Assembly (NCBI RefSeq): GCF_023278045.1
Contig: NZ_CP056783.1
Span: forward strand, 2,823,501-2,887,500
DNA: 64,000 nucleotides
Direction: 5' to 3'
Source of the DNA: Flavobacterium sp. K5-23
GTDB lineage: Bacteria > Bacteroidota > Bacteroidia > Flavobacteriales > Flavobacteriaceae
Made by a program: the position numbers and the translations under genes. Shown here piece by piece: positions 34,556 through 43,831 of this stretch (its first letter is position 1; each line of letters opens with the position of its first letter). The notes beneath the pieces are model-generated. The model saw nothing but the letters and a program-made list of their open reading frames with translations. It made no database searches and had not been told where the DNA came from.

Positions 34556-35263
34556 ATGATGAAGTCAAATTTGTTTTTTATTGTTCTTATATGTCTCTTT
34601 TTTGTGAGCTGCTCTCAAGATGATGAAAACTTATTATCGGTGGGTATTCAGACAAGAGTTACAGGTAAAATTACAGATTCCTATAATTCACCCATTCCAA
34701 ATGTCAAATTAAAAATTAGCGAATATAAATTAAAGCCAAATAACTCTATTTTTTTTGGAAATTTACCCAATTTTATTCAACACTTAGAATCAAGCCAAAC
34801 AAATTCAAATGGTGAGTACAATTTTACATTCAAAACTAGTGGGCAAGGAAATTTTTATTCATTAGAAATAGAACCTTCACCAATTTCAGAACAAAAATAT
34901 TGGAATTGTTGTGTAGGTCTTGTACCTATAAAAAATATCGGTGAAAATTTTATATTTAATACGTATCAACTAGTAAATCTATATCCTTGTGATGTAACAT
35001 TTAATTTGAATAACATATCCAATTTACCGCTTCAAATAATACACGAAACAACTAGATTTGATAATAACACAGCTGAAATTAACTCAAATTCACAAGTTGT
35101 AAAAAGAATTTATCTTATAAAATATAATATGCAAACAATCAAAATATTTAGAACTAAAAATGGAATAACACAAAAAGCGTCATATACATTTCCTGCTTCT
35201 AATGTAGAAACTTTGACAACGCAAAATATAACAATTTATGAAACCGATTTTACAAACATATAA
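34556..35263 (+). CDS. Lipoprotein with carboxypeptidase-regulatory-like domain
   Basis: A 235-residue lipoprotein (signal 1-18, Cys19 in F-V-S-C-S). A CarboxypepD_reg-like fold begins at about 33 (R-V-T-G-K-I-T-D-S-Y-N-S-P-I-P-N-V-K-L) and continues with T-N-S-N-G-E-Y-N-F-T-F. The C-terminal half is beta-rich with no recognised domain. Function unknown. Likely in one transcription unit with the interrupted gene upstream and the small gene downstream. Confidence 0.75.
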   Translation: MMKSNLFFIVLICLFFVSCSQDDENLLSVGIQTRVTGKITDSYNSPIPNVKLKISEYKLKPNNSIFFGNLPNFIQHLESSQTNSNGEYNFTFKTSGQGNFYSLEIEPSPISEQKYWNCCVGLVPIKNIGENFIFNTYQLVNLYPCDVTFNLNNISNLPLQIIHETTRFDNNTAEINSNSQVVKRIYLIKYNMQTIKIFRTKNGITQKASYTFPASNVETLTTQNITIYETDFTNI

Positions 35264-35291
35264 AAACTGAAATGTTTAAATTCAAATTATT

Positions 35292-35954
35292 ATGTTACAA
35301 CAATTAATTGAAAGAAGTAATCAAGAAGAATTTTATCAGAACAGTTGGTTCATTTTAAAAAATGTAAACTTCAAAACCGGAAAATCAAATTTATGTGAAA
35401 TAAATTTATTTTTGGATGATAGAGATTTTAGAGAAAACACAATAATTAAACAAGAATGGAAAATAATGGCAAGTAATTCATACGAAATAAACAATTTTCG
35501 GAATGAAAACTTACTTCCATTCATTAAGCTGGAAATATTAAAAGAACATCCACTACTTTGGAAGTATAAATATTCTACAATACAATGTGAAATTTCAGAA
35601 TTGCCAATTGATATCAATCCATTTATTGGAGAATTGTATTTTGAATTAGAGAAAATTACTGGAAATTGGATTTCTTTTCAGGATATTATTTTTGGTATTC
35701 AAAATTTCCATAAAGGTAATAACAGAGTTAAAATTTCAATTCCGAAACCTTTGAAACAAACTTTTCAAGAAGTAACTGAAAAATTTAAAATGAAGTTTAT
35801 AGTTATTGAAGAAAATGAAATTTCAGAAACTAGTACAGATGAAATCAAAATTTTATTTTTTGGAAATAAAGATGTTTCTCCAAATACTTATAATTTTAAT
35901 CAACCCTACGTGATAGCTAAGGAATTTACTGGAATAGCAACTGAAATGGGTTAA
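35292..35954 (+). CDS. Hypothetical protein
   Basis: A 220-residue acidic soluble protein, not recognised: no signal peptide, beta-rich centre, Trp/Phe-rich motifs (S-W-F-I-L-K-N-V-N-F; G-N-W-I-S-F-Q-D-I-I-F-G). Start ATG 35292, 28 bases after the lipoprotein gene. The sequence is rich in Asn, Ile and Lys like its neighbours in this accessory block. A partner or immunity role cannot be shown. Confidence 0.6.
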   Translation: MLQQLIERSNQEEFYQNSWFILKNVNFKTGKSNLCEINLFLDDRDFRENTIIKQEWKIMASNSYEINNFRNENLLPFIKLEILKEHPLLWKYKYSTIQCEISELPIDINPFIGELYFELEKITGNWISFQDIIFGIQNFHKGNNRVKISIPKPLKQTFQEVTEKFKMKFIVIEENEISETSTDEIKILFFGNKDVSPNTYNFNQPYVIAKEFTGIATEMG

Positions 35955-36470
35955 ACAATAAAACGTCCCACAACAATTCCAAAATTCTTTTTTGGAATTT
36001 GATAACATTGGTTTTAATGTGTTTTACTTCACAAGTACCTACCAACTCCCAAAACTTTCTTTTGTATGCACTATTTTTTTGGCTACAGCCAAAATTCCAA
36101 TCAAGTGATTTGAGCATTTAATTCCTTTATTAAAAGAACTTTTTTTAATAAAGTACCGACTCTTACTGATTAACAATCCTTTAGTCCTATTTTATTTATT
36201 TATAAAATTCAGGATGTTAAAAAACACCCACTTATTTACAATTCAACACTTTACGTTTTAAAATATTTGTAATTTTACTTTATTCATTTGCTGAAATTAA
36301 AAAAAGAGTTTCCTACAATACTCTAATAAGTCCTATAATCTGTTTTCAAATTAATAATTATCTACTTCATAAAATGAAATATTATTTAATAAAAAGTGGA
36401 GACCAGAAACCATTTTAAAAACGGGGCGGTATCGAAAAGCCAAACGAGTAGAAAATAAAACAACTACAAA
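35955..36470. other. Gene-free region with two AT-rich hairpins
   Basis: No convincing gene. A 10-bp stem AATTCCAAAA / TTTTGGAATT (35975-35984 with 35990-35999), just after the preceding stop, may be a terminator. An 11-bp perfect stem CTTTATTAAAA / TTTTAATAAAG lies at 36125-36153. Short ORFs on the minus strand look like chance. Confidence 0.45.
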
Positions 36471-36773
36471 ATGGAAAACAAGGAAAAAGTAATGGTTCAA
36501 TTTGACTTTCCTGGAATGACAGTAAAGGAATATGATCAAATATGGAATGATCTTCGCGCAGCTGGATATCAAAACCCAAAAGGTTTAATTCATCACGCTG
36601 GTGCCCCAACGGATAAAGGAGTGAAAGTAGTAGATGTATGGGAAAATGCGGCTAAGTTCAATGAATTTGGACAAACGCTAATGCCAATTCTTAACAAACA
36701 TGGTGTCCAAGAACCTAAAGCAGTTATTTTGCCGCTACATTTTGAATATAATGATAAGTCAGTGATAAAATAA
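36471..36773 (+). CDS. ABM-like small protein
   Basis: A 100-residue protein: M-V-Q-F-D-F-P-G-M-T-V-K-E-Y-D-Q-I-W, G-L-I-H-H-A-G-A-P-T-D-K-G-V-K-V-V-D-V-W-E and F-G-Q-T-L-M-P-I-L. This is the dimeric alpha/beta ferredoxin-like layout seen in antibiotic-biosynthesis-monooxygenase (ABM) type proteins with unknown substrates. It has its own terminator and no linked pathway genes. Fold assignment is from pattern only. Confidence 0.7.
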   Translation: MENKEKVMVQFDFPGMTVKEYDQIWNDLRAAGYQNPKGLIHHAGAPTDKGVKVVDVWENAAKFNEFGQTLMPILNKHGVQEPKAVILPLHFEYNDKSVIK

Positions 36774-36791
36774 TCCAAACCAAAAGTGTTT

Positions 36792-36842
36792 AAAATCCAA
36801 ACCCTTTCAAAACAAGCATTTGTGAGGGTTTGGATTTTTATA
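36792..36842 (+). terminator. Rho-independent terminator
   Basis: A 14-bp perfect stem AAAATCCAAACCCT / AGGGTTTGGATTTT (36792-36805 with 36825-36838), then T-rich. Confidence 0.85.
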
Positions 36843-37172
36843 TAATTTTCACTGACTTCAGTGGTATATTAAGAATTCATTTGCTGAAAATATTTCGAAA
36901 ATATATTGACTTTCTATCAGTTGAAATTTAGGTCTAATTAGGCTTTTTCTACTGCTAAAAGTATCAGTAATGAAGTATTTAATATGTCATTTCAAGTAAA
37001 ACCCATTTATAGAATTCTAAGTACTTTTTTTAAAAAACTACCCAAATTGTAGTTTAATTCCTTTATATTTACAATATAACACCGTATAATGACTAAAATA
37101 CGTGCTTCATTTTGTTTTAAATTGAATATCCATTCTACGTATTTAGTCCAATATTCATTAAAACCAATATTT
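36843..37172. other. Intergenic region before the DUF1059 gene
   Basis: About 330 AT-rich bases. A near -7 box TATATTTA lies near 37068 (one mismatch from consensus). Nothing else is evident; an in-frame upstream extension of the next gene (to 37089) lacks family similarity. Confidence 0.35.
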
Positions 37173-37415
37173 ATGAAAACAATGACTTGTAAACAACTAG
37201 GTGGTGCTTGTGATACAGAATTTCACGCTAACACTTTTGAGGAAATGGCTGAATTAAGCAAAAAACACGCTATGGAAATGATTCAAAATGGTGATGATCC
37301 ACACAGCAAAGCAATGAGAGAAATGCAAGAACTAATGCACTTTCCAGAAGGAATGAATGCATGGTATGAAAACAAAAGAAAAACTTTCGACTCTGTGCCT
37401 ACTGATGGCGTTTAA
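37173..37415 (+). CDS. DUF1059 domain protein
   Basis: An 80-residue protein: M-K-T-M-T-C-K-Q-L-G-G-A-C-D-T-E-F-H-A-N-T-F-E-E-M, then a helix with S-K-K-H-A-M-E-M and a C-terminal tail. The two Cys (6 and 13) and the H-A-x-T-F-E-E-M motif fit DUF1059. Function unknown. The ATG at 37173 is chosen because the domain starts there; a longer reading from 37089 adds an unrelated leader. Followed by a terminator shared with glmM. Confidence 0.82.
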   Translation: MKTMTCKQLGGACDTEFHANTFEEMAELSKKHAMEMIQNGDDPHSKAMREMQELMHFPEGMNAWYENKRKTFDSVPTDGV

Positions 37416-37424
37416 TAAAAAATA

Positions 37425-37461
37425 AAAAACCTTTCAAAATTAAATTTGAAAGGGTTTTATA
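37425..37461 (+). terminator. Bidirectional terminator between DUF1059 gene and glmM
   Basis: Stem CCTTTCAAA / TTTGAAAGG with A-rich left and T-rich right flanks; lies between convergent stops at 37415 and 37482. Confidence 0.8.
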
Positions 37462-37481
37462 TATTTAGAAAACTGAGGTTT

Positions 37482-38870
37482 TTAAATACCTGCAATTACT
37501 TTTATTTCGTCAATAATTCGAAAAGCTAATTTATCAGCTTGTTCTTGTGTTGCCGCTTCTGTATAGATACGAATAATAGGTTCTGTATTTGATTTTCTTA
37601 AATGTACCCATTCATTGGCAAAATCAATTTTCACTCCGTCAATAGTAGTGATATCTTCATTTTTATATTTCTCAGTCATAGCAACAAGAATCGCATCGAC
37701 ATCAATTTGTGGTGTCAACTCAATCTTGTTTTTGCTCATATAGTATTGAGGATATGAAGCTCGCAAAGCAGAAACAGTCATTTTTTTGTTGGCCAAATGC
37801 GTTAAAAACAAAGCCACACCCACTAAACTATCACGACCATAATGCGACTCCGGATAAATGATTCCGCCATTTCCTTCACCACCTATGATGGCATTGTTTT
37901 TTTTCATCAAGTCAACCACATTCACTTCTCCTACTGCTGATGCTTCATAAGTTCCGTTGTGTTTGTTTGTCACATCACGCAAAGCACGAGAAGAAGACAT
38001 ATTAGAAACCGTATTCCCTGGGGTTTTACTCAATACATAATCAGCACAAGCCACTAATGTATATTCTTCCCCAAACATTTCTCCGTCTTCGCAAATGAAA
38101 GCCAAACGATCCACATCAGGATCTACAACAACTCCTAAATCAGCTTTTTCTTTAACAACCAATTCAGAGATATCCGTTAAATGTTCTTTTAAAGGTTCTG
38201 GATTATGAGGGAAATGACCGTTAGGTTCACAGTATAATTTTACTACTTCCACTCCCATTAATTCCAATAATTTTGGAATAATAATACCTCCAGACGAATT
38301 CACTCCATCAACAACCACTTTAAATTTGGCTGCTTTTACTGCTTCAACATCAACTAAAGGAAGGTTTAACACTTCATCAATATGAATGTCCATATAAGCA
38401 TCATTCTCCGTAATTTCCCCTAAATTATCCACATCCGAGAAATCGAAAGCTTCTTCTTCAGCAATGACAAGAATTTTTTCTCCTTCAACACCGTTTAAGA
38501 ATTCCCCTTTTTCATTCAATAGCTTTAAAGCGTTCCATTGTTTTGGGTTGTGAGAAGCGGTAAGGATAATTCCACCATCAGCTTTTTCAAGAGGAACAGC
38601 CACTTCTACTGTAGGTGTAGTAGACAACCCTAAATCAATTACATCAATTCCTAAACCTATTAAGGTATTTACAACCAAATTATGAATCATAGGTCCCGAA
38701 ATACGAGCATCACGTCCTACTACAACTGTTAATTTCTCTTTTCCTGAATAATTTTTCAACCAAGTTCCGTATGCCGATGCAAATTTTACAGCGTCAAGAG
38801 GAGTAAGATTATCTCCTACCTTACCTCCTATTGTTCCACGAATTCCTGATATTGATTTTATTAATGTCAT
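37482..38870 (-). CDS. glmM: Phosphoglucosamine mutase
   Basis: A 462-residue alpha-D-phosphohexomutase that interconverts glucosamine-6-P and glucosamine-1-P for cell wall and LPS precursor synthesis. Visible: I-S-G-I-R-G-T-I (7-14), the phosphoserine loop T-A-S-H-N-P (Ser106), the Mg-binding D-P-D-V-D-R loop (about 248-253), the sugar-binding E-G-N-G-G-I (G-G-E-G-N-G-G-I-I-Y-P), and the C-terminal phosphate loop R-K-S-N-T-E-P-I-I-R-I-Y. Full length. A -7 box lies about 45 bases upstream on the minus strand. Confidence 0.95.
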   Translation of the reverse strand: MTLIKSISGIRGTIGGKVGDNLTPLDAVKFASAYGTWLKNYSGKEKLTVVVGRDARISGPMIHNLVVNTLIGLGIDVIDLGLSTTPTVEVAVPLEKADGGIILTASHNPKQWNALKLLNEKGEFLNGVEGEKILVIAEEEAFDFSDVDNLGEITENDAYMDIHIDEVLNLPLVDVEAVKAAKFKVVVDGVNSSGGIIIPKLLELMGVEVVKLYCEPNGHFPHNPEPLKEHLTDISELVVKEKADLGVVVDPDVDRLAFICEDGEMFGEEYTLVACADYVLSKTPGNTVSNMSSSRALRDVTNKHNGTYEASAVGEVNVVDLMKKNNAIIGGEGNGGIIYPESHYGRDSLVGVALFLTHLANKKMTVSALRASYPQYYMSKNKIELTPQIDVDAILVAMTEKYKNEDITTIDGVKIDFANEWVHLRKSNTEPIIRIYTEAATQEQADKLAFRIIDEIKVIAGI

Positions 38871-38913
38871 TCTAATCTTTTTTAGTATTGAACTATTTAT
38901 TTTATATTTCCCA

Positions 38914-38921
38914 CAAATATA
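38914..38921 (-). promoter_or_regulatory. -7 element TATATTTG of glmM
   Basis: Reads TATATTTG on the minus strand, 43 bases upstream of the glmM ATG. No good -33 at the normal distance. Confidence 0.55.
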
Positions 38922-38968
38922 ACAATTGACACTTTAAAAAAGTCATTTAGAATTCATAATTTAGGCGA

Positions 38969-39553
38969 ATGAACTTTCTAGCACACATCTATCTTTCGGG
39001 GGACAATGATTTAATCAAAATTGGGAATTTTATGGCCGATGGGATTCACGGAAAGAATTTTGACCATTTTCCATCTGACATCCAAAAAGGTATCGTCTTA
39101 CACAGAGCAATTGATACCTACACAGATGCTCACCCAACTTTTAGATTAAGTACTAAAAAGTTACATAAAAATTACCATCATTATGCTGGAGTAATAGTTG
39201 ATATATTCTACGACCATTTTTTAGCAAAAAACTGGAGTGTTTATTCGAATGAAAATCTAGACCTTTACATTCAGCGCTTCTATCAATCACTTGAAATCAA
39301 CAAGGAATTTCTAACCGATAGAACTAAAGGTTTAATGCCTTATATGCTGGCTCAAAACTGGTTATTAAGCTATCAAACAATCGAAGGAATAAAGCAAATA
39401 TTGACACAGATGGACGGCAGGACTAAGAATAAATCCAATATGCGCTTTGCTACAAATGAGTTAACTGAATATTACTCGGAATTCGAAGAAGATTTCACCT
39501 CTTTTTTCGAAGATTTAAAAGAACACGCTAACAAAATAATAAACGAATTATAA
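38969..39553 (+). CDS. Acyl carrier protein phosphodiesterase (AcpH-like)
   Basis: A 194-residue protein of the ACP phosphodiesterase family: M-N-F-L-A-H-I-Y-L-S at the start, I-G-N-F-M-A-D, L-H-R-A-I-D-T-Y-T-D-A-H and V-D-I-F-Y-D-H-F-L-A. The His/Asp residues are those expected for the metal centre that removes 4'-phosphopantetheine from ACP. It heads a row of four plus-strand genes with 11- to 38-base gaps. Some family members have other phosphodiesterase roles, so the substrate is not certain. Confidence 0.88.
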   Translation: MNFLAHIYLSGDNDLIKIGNFMADGIHGKNFDHFPSDIQKGIVLHRAIDTYTDAHPTFRLSTKKLHKNYHHYAGVIVDIFYDHFLAKNWSVYSNENLDLYIQRFYQSLEINKEFLTDRTKGLMPYMLAQNWLLSYQTIEGIKQILTQMDGRTKNKSNMRFATNELTEYYSEFEEDFTSFFEDLKEHANKIINEL

Positions 39554-39572
39554 AACCTAATTATTTTATATT

Positions 39573-41258
39573 ATGAAAAAAATAATCATCCTTCTTTCTT
39601 TGGCTATTTTAAGCTGTAAATCGAATGAAAAACTAATAAACCCAACTGGTCTTGTCACAAGCAAAGCTATGGTCGTTTCGGCTAGAGAGGAAGCTTCACA
39701 AATAGGGTCTGACATTATGAAAAAAGGCGGAAATGCCTTTGACGCTATGGTTGCAACTGAACTGGCACTAGCAGTTTCTTACCCTCAAGCTGGAAATATA
39801 GGCGGTGGAGGTTTTATGGTTTTTAGAAAAGCAAATGGCGAAACCGGAACTATCGATTATAGAGAAAAAGCGCCTTTAGCAGCTTCTAAAGATATGTTTC
39901 TTGACAAAGAAGGGAATGTAATTAAAGGAAAAAGCACTGCTACGGCGTTAGCCTCAGGAATTCCGGGAACAATTGCAGGAATCTTTGAAGTACATAAAAA
40001 ATACGGTTCCTTACCAATGTCCGAAATTCTTGCCCCTGTAATCGCATTAGCCGAAAGAGGAGTTGTCATTACGGAACATCAAGCAAAAAGTTTAGATAGT
40101 TACAGAGAAACTTTTATTAAAACCAATGGCCCAAACAGTTTATTTTCGAAAGTATATAAAGTAAACGACACTATTAAATATCCAGCATTAGCAGCTACTT
40201 TAAAAAGAATTGCATTAAACGGTCGTGATGAATTTTACAGTGGTGAAACAGCACAAAAACTAGTTGCTTTTTTAGGTTCGAAAGAAGGAAATATGTCTCT
40301 TGAAGATTTAAAGAAATATGAAGCTAAATGGAGAGCACCCATTACATTTGAATATAAAGATTTAAAAATAACTTCGATGTCTCCTCCTAGTAGCGGTGGT
40401 ATTTGCTTGAATCAAATAATGGAAATGATTGAACCATACAACATTTCAGAAATGGGACACAACAGTCAAAAAGCCATTCAACTAATTACCGAAGCAGAAA
40501 GAAGAGCGTATGCCGACAGGAATTTTTTCTTAGGTGATCCTGATTTTGTAAAACTACCAGTAAAAGAATTACTTGATCCTGAATATCTAAAAAACAGGAT
40601 GAGTGACTTTTCATTCGATAAAGCCACAAAGTCATCTGATATAGCCGAAGGTAAAATTCAAGGTTATGAAAGTACTGAGACAACCCACTACTCTATTGTG
40701 GATGCAGCTGGGAATGCAGTTTCAGCAACTACCACTTTAAATGACAATTATGGATCTAAAATCTATTGTGATGAATTGGGTTTCTTCTTGAATAATCAAA
40801 TGGATGATTTTAGTGCTAAGCCTGGAGTTCCTAATTTATATGGTCTTACAGGAACTGAAGCGAACAGTATTGCTCCAGGAAAAAGGATGTTGAGTTCTAT
40901 GACGCCTACAATTGTAGAGAAAAAAGGAAAGTTATTGATGGTTGTAGGTACTCCTGGAGGATCCACTATTATAACCTCAGTATTACAAACGATATTGAAT
41001 GTTTATGAATTTAATATGAGTATGCAAGAAGCGGTTGATGCTCCTCGTTTTCATCACCAATGGTTACCGGATGTTATTACATTCGAACCAAATTCTTTTA
41101 CAGCAGATATCTTAAAAAACCTAAAAGAAAAAGGATATAAAATCAGTGAGAAAGACAAAGAAATCATTGGGAAAGTTGATGCTGTTCTTGTTTTACCAAA
41201 TGGTAAATTAGAAGGTGGTGCTGACAAAAGAGGAGATAATATGGCAGTTGGATTTTAA
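39573..41258 (+). CDS. ggt: Gamma-glutamyltransferase
   Basis: A 561-residue exported, probably lipid-anchored enzyme (signal 1-14, I-L-S-C-K). It is made as one chain that cleaves itself: the nucleophile Thr lies in S-T-E-T-T-H-Y-S-I-V-D (about residue 370), preceded by the large subunit with G-N-A-F-D-A-M-V-A-T and G-G-G-G-F-M-V. A later N-D-N-Y-G-S-K, S-M-T-P-T-I and G-T-P-G-G-S-T-I complete the site. It transfers or hydrolyses the gamma-glutamyl group of glutathione. 19 bases after the AcpH-like gene. Confidence 0.94.
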   Translation: MKKIIILLSLAILSCKSNEKLINPTGLVTSKAMVVSAREEASQIGSDIMKKGGNAFDAMVATELALAVSYPQAGNIGGGGFMVFRKANGETGTIDYREKAPLAASKDMFLDKEGNVIKGKSTATALASGIPGTIAGIFEVHKKYGSLPMSEILAPVIALAERGVVITEHQAKSLDSYRETFIKTNGPNSLFSKVYKVNDTIKYPALAATLKRIALNGRDEFYSGETAQKLVAFLGSKEGNMSLEDLKKYEAKWRAPITFEYKDLKITSMSPPSSGGICLNQIMEMIEPYNISEMGHNSQKAIQLITEAERRAYADRNFFLGDPDFVKLPVKELLDPEYLKNRMSDFSFDKATKSSDIAEGKIQGYESTETTHYSIVDAAGNAVSATTTLNDNYGSKIYCDELGFFLNNQMDDFSAKPGVPNLYGLTGTEANSIAPGKRMLSSMTPTIVEKKGKLLMVVGTPGGSTIITSVLQTILNVYEFNMSMQEAVDAPRFHHQWLPDVITFEPNSFTADILKNLKEKGYKISEKDKEIIGKVDAVLVLPNGKLEGGADKRGDNMAVGF

Positions 41259-41269
41259 TCCTTTTCACT

Positions 41270-41944
41270 ATGCCTTTTATATCCTCTTTAGAACAAGCCT
41301 TTGAAGAAAATTACAATGCTGAAAACGCAATGGCAATGGCTAAATATTTAAAAAATAATTTTGTCTTATATGGTTTAAAAACAGAAGAGCGAAGGCTTAT
41401 TCTAAAAAAAATATGGAATAAAAATCAAGATGAAGTCACTAATAATGTTAGAGAAATAGCCTTAGAATTATTCGAAAAAAAACATCGGGATTTTCACTAT
41501 TCAGCCATCGAGATTGTAACAAAAGAGCTCAGAAAAAAATTCCAATTAGAAGATATTGATCTAATAGAGAAAATGATTATTACACATTCTTGGTGGGACA
41601 GTGTGGATAGTATTGCAAAAAACATTCTCGGTGTCTATTTAACGACTTTCCCCGATGAAATTGACAACACCATAAATCGTTTTTCTAATTCGAATACTAT
41701 GTGGCTCAATAGAAGTGCCCTCCTTTTCCAATTAGGATACAAAGAAAAAACAGATTTTAATCTTCTGAAAAGATTATGTGAAAAGCACAAACATTCAAAT
41801 GAGTTTTTTATTAGAAAAGCAATTGGATGGGCTTTAAGAGATTATGCCAGAACAAATCCTGATGCCGTTTTTGATTATGTAGATAGCACAAACCTGAAGC
41901 CTTTAAGCACAAAAGAAGCATTAAAACATAGGGTCATTCTTTAA
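41270..41944 (+). CDS. DNA alkylation repair protein (AlkD-like)
   Basis: A 224-residue all-helical HEAT-repeat-like protein of the AlkD family: M-A-K-Y-L-K-N-N-F-V-L-Y-G-L-K-T-E-E-R-R, T-H-S-W-W-D-S-V-D, W-L-N-R-S-A-L-L-F-Q-L and F-F-I-R-K-A-I-G-W-A-L-R-D-Y-A-R. The W-D and R-K-A-I-G-W-x-L-R positions are those that line the DNA groove in AlkD glycosylases. Cytoplasmic, acting on 3- or 7-alkylated bases by family knowledge. 11 bases after ggt. Confidence 0.9.
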   Translation: MPFISSLEQAFEENYNAENAMAMAKYLKNNFVLYGLKTEERRLILKKIWNKNQDEVTNNVREIALELFEKKHRDFHYSAIEIVTKELRKKFQLEDIDLIEKMIITHSWWDSVDSIAKNILGVYLTTFPDEIDNTINRFSNSNTMWLNRSALLFQLGYKEKTDFNLLKRLCEKHKHSNEFFIRKAIGWALRDYARTNPDAVFDYVDSTNLKPLSTKEALKHRVIL

Positions 41945-41982
41945 AATAATAGTAGTTTTGTCATTTCACAAAATAAAATTAA

Positions 41983-43767
41983 ATGTTCAAAAAATATATT
42001 TCTAAATTAGAAAGTATAATTGCTTGGTCACAAACAATATTAACAGAAAAACAATTTATATTCTTATCGAGTGTATTAGTTGGAATTTCTTCAGCATTTG
42101 CTGTGATTGTTTTAAAGACTTTTGCGCATTGGGTTTTTTCTTTTGCAACTTACATCAACGGAATTGTAAAAATTAGTTATATCAATAGTATTCTGCCTAT
42201 AATAGGTATTTTACTTACCGTTTTTGTAGTCAAAAAAGTACTGGGAGGAACAATTGAAAAAGGAACTTCACAAATTTTATATGCTGTTGCTAAAAAAGCA
42301 AGTATCATTCCTAAAAAACAAATGTATGCCCAGATTATTACCAGTTCCCTGACCGTAGGTTTAGGAGGTTCAGCTGGTTTAGAGAGCCCTATTGTGGTTA
42401 CCGGAGCTGCTTTTGGATCTAATTATGCACAAAAATACAAACTGAGTTATAAAGACAGAACCCTTCTTATAGGTTGTGGTGTGGCTGCAGGTATTGCCGC
42501 TGCCTTTAACGCGCCTATTGCCGGAGTTTTATTTGCCATTGAAGTATTATTGGTTGATGTGAGTATCTCCGCATTTACCCCTATTATGATTGCTGCCGCA
42601 ACTGGAGCATTAGTATCTGTAATTGCTTTAGACGAAAACATTTTATTGAATTTCAAACAGCAACAAATATTCGATTACCACAAAATTCCTTTTTATGTGC
42701 TTCTAGGAATCCTAACCGGATTTATATCTATTTATTACACTCGGAATTTTCAAAGAACGGAGCATTACTTTGCCCGTCTTAAGATTTCCCCTTATAAAAA
42801 AGCACTTATTGGATCACTGATTCTAGCGCTTCTTATTTTCATTTCTCCAACATTATTTGGTGAAGGATATGAAAGCATCAAGATATTATCCGAAAAAGAT
42901 CCAGGACAATTGCTCGATCATACATTATTCAGCAGCTTTAGAAATAACAGCTATGTTCTTCTTGCATTTGTTGGTTTAACTGTGATGTTAAAAGTTTTTG
43001 CAACCGGAATTACGCTGGGATCTGGAGGAAATGGTGGTAACTTTGCCCCTTCTCTATTTATGGGATCATACGTGGGTTATTTCTTTTCGAAATCGATTAA
43101 TCTAACTGGATTAACGGAGTTGCCTATTAGCAATTTTACGATGGTAGGAATGGCAGGAATATTAAGCGGTTTGTTTCACGCTCCTTTAACGGCCATATTC
43201 TTAATTGCTGAGATTACAGGTGGATATAGCTTAATGATTCCGCTTATGATTGTCGCTTCTATCAGTTTTGCCATTTCTAAAAGATTTGAAAAACATTCGA
43301 TGGATGTTAAAGATTTAGCCAAAAAAGGACACGCTTTTACCAGCAATAAAGATTCTAATGTACTTTCCACTTTAGATACAAATTCAATCATTCAAACTGA
43401 TTATCTAACTCTTTCCCCTGATGAAACTCTAGAGAAATTAGTTGATTTAATTTCGCATTCTAATCAGGTTATTTTTGCTGTAGTGGATAAAGAAAAACAC
43501 TTATTGGGTATTGTTCATTTCAATAGTATCCGAGAAATAATTTTCAATCCTTACCGTGTAAAATACACTTTGATTAAAGAAATAATGCTGCCAACCATTG
43601 ATGTTATTTATCCTTTTAACAGTATGGAAACAGTAATGAATAAATTCGAAAAATCTAAAGTTTCCTTTCTTCCAGTTATAAAAGACGAAAAATACTTTGG
43701 ATTCATCTCTAAGTCCATTGCACTTGAGTCTTATAGGACCAAGCTAAAATCGATGACAATTGAATAA
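41983..43767 (+). CDS. ClC family chloride channel/antiporter with CBS domains
   Basis: A 594-residue membrane protein. ClC domain at about 25-440 with the anion filter motifs G-S-A-G-L-E-S-P (holding the gating Glu), G-I-A-A-A-F-N-A-P-I-A-G-V-L-F-A-I-E and G-S-G-G-N-G-G-N-F-A-P-S-L-F-M-G. A C-terminal pair of CBS domains (about 465-590) probably binds nucleotides. The gating Glu fits either a channel or a H+/Cl- exchanger. 38 bases after the AlkD gene; a 14-bp palindrome follows. Confidence 0.93.
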   Translation: MFKKYISKLESIIAWSQTILTEKQFIFLSSVLVGISSAFAVIVLKTFAHWVFSFATYINGIVKISYINSILPIIGILLTVFVVKKVLGGTIEKGTSQILYAVAKKASIIPKKQMYAQIITSSLTVGLGGSAGLESPIVVTGAAFGSNYAQKYKLSYKDRTLLIGCGVAAGIAAAFNAPIAGVLFAIEVLLVDVSISAFTPIMIAAATGALVSVIALDENILLNFKQQQIFDYHKIPFYVLLGILTGFISIYYTRNFQRTEHYFARLKISPYKKALIGSLILALLIFISPTLFGEGYESIKILSEKDPGQLLDHTLFSSFRNNSYVLLAFVGLTVMLKVFATGITLGSGGNGGNFAPSLFMGSYVGYFFSKSINLTGLTELPISNFTMVGMAGILSGLFHAPLTAIFLIAEITGGYSLMIPLMIVASISFAISKRFEKHSMDVKDLAKKGHAFTSNKDSNVLSTLDTNSIIQTDYLTLSPDETLEKLVDLISHSNQVIFAVVDKEKHLLGIVHFNSIREIIFNPYRVKYTLIKEIMLPTIDVIYPFNSMETVMNKFEKSKVSFLPVIKDEKYFGFISKSIALESYRTKLKSMTIE

Positions 43768-43770
43768 ATC

Positions 43771-43812
43771 TTAATATCGGATAGAGTCCATTTTATAACT
43801 ATCCGATATTAA
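43771..43812. promoter_or_regulatory. 14-bp palindrome at the fic promoter (operator or terminator)
   Basis: TTAATATCGGATAG (43771-43784) and CTATCCGATATTAA (43799-43812) form a perfect inverted repeat with a 14-nt spacer. It has no T run, so it is a weak terminator candidate. It covers the -33 region just upstream of the -7 box (43817), as an operator would. Confidence 0.55.
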
Positions 43813-43816
43813 TGCG

Positions 43817-43824
43817 TATATTTG
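43817..43824 (+). promoter_or_regulatory. -7 element TATATTTG of the fic gene
   Basis: Perfect TAnnTTTG seven bases before the ATG at 43832, so the transcript has at most a very short leader. Confidence 0.6.
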
Positions 43825-43831
43825 TTTCATT

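Noticed and set aside
37089..37172. N-terminal extension of the DUF1059 protein
   Set aside because: Not part of the domain; the ATG at 37173 starts exactly at the conserved region.
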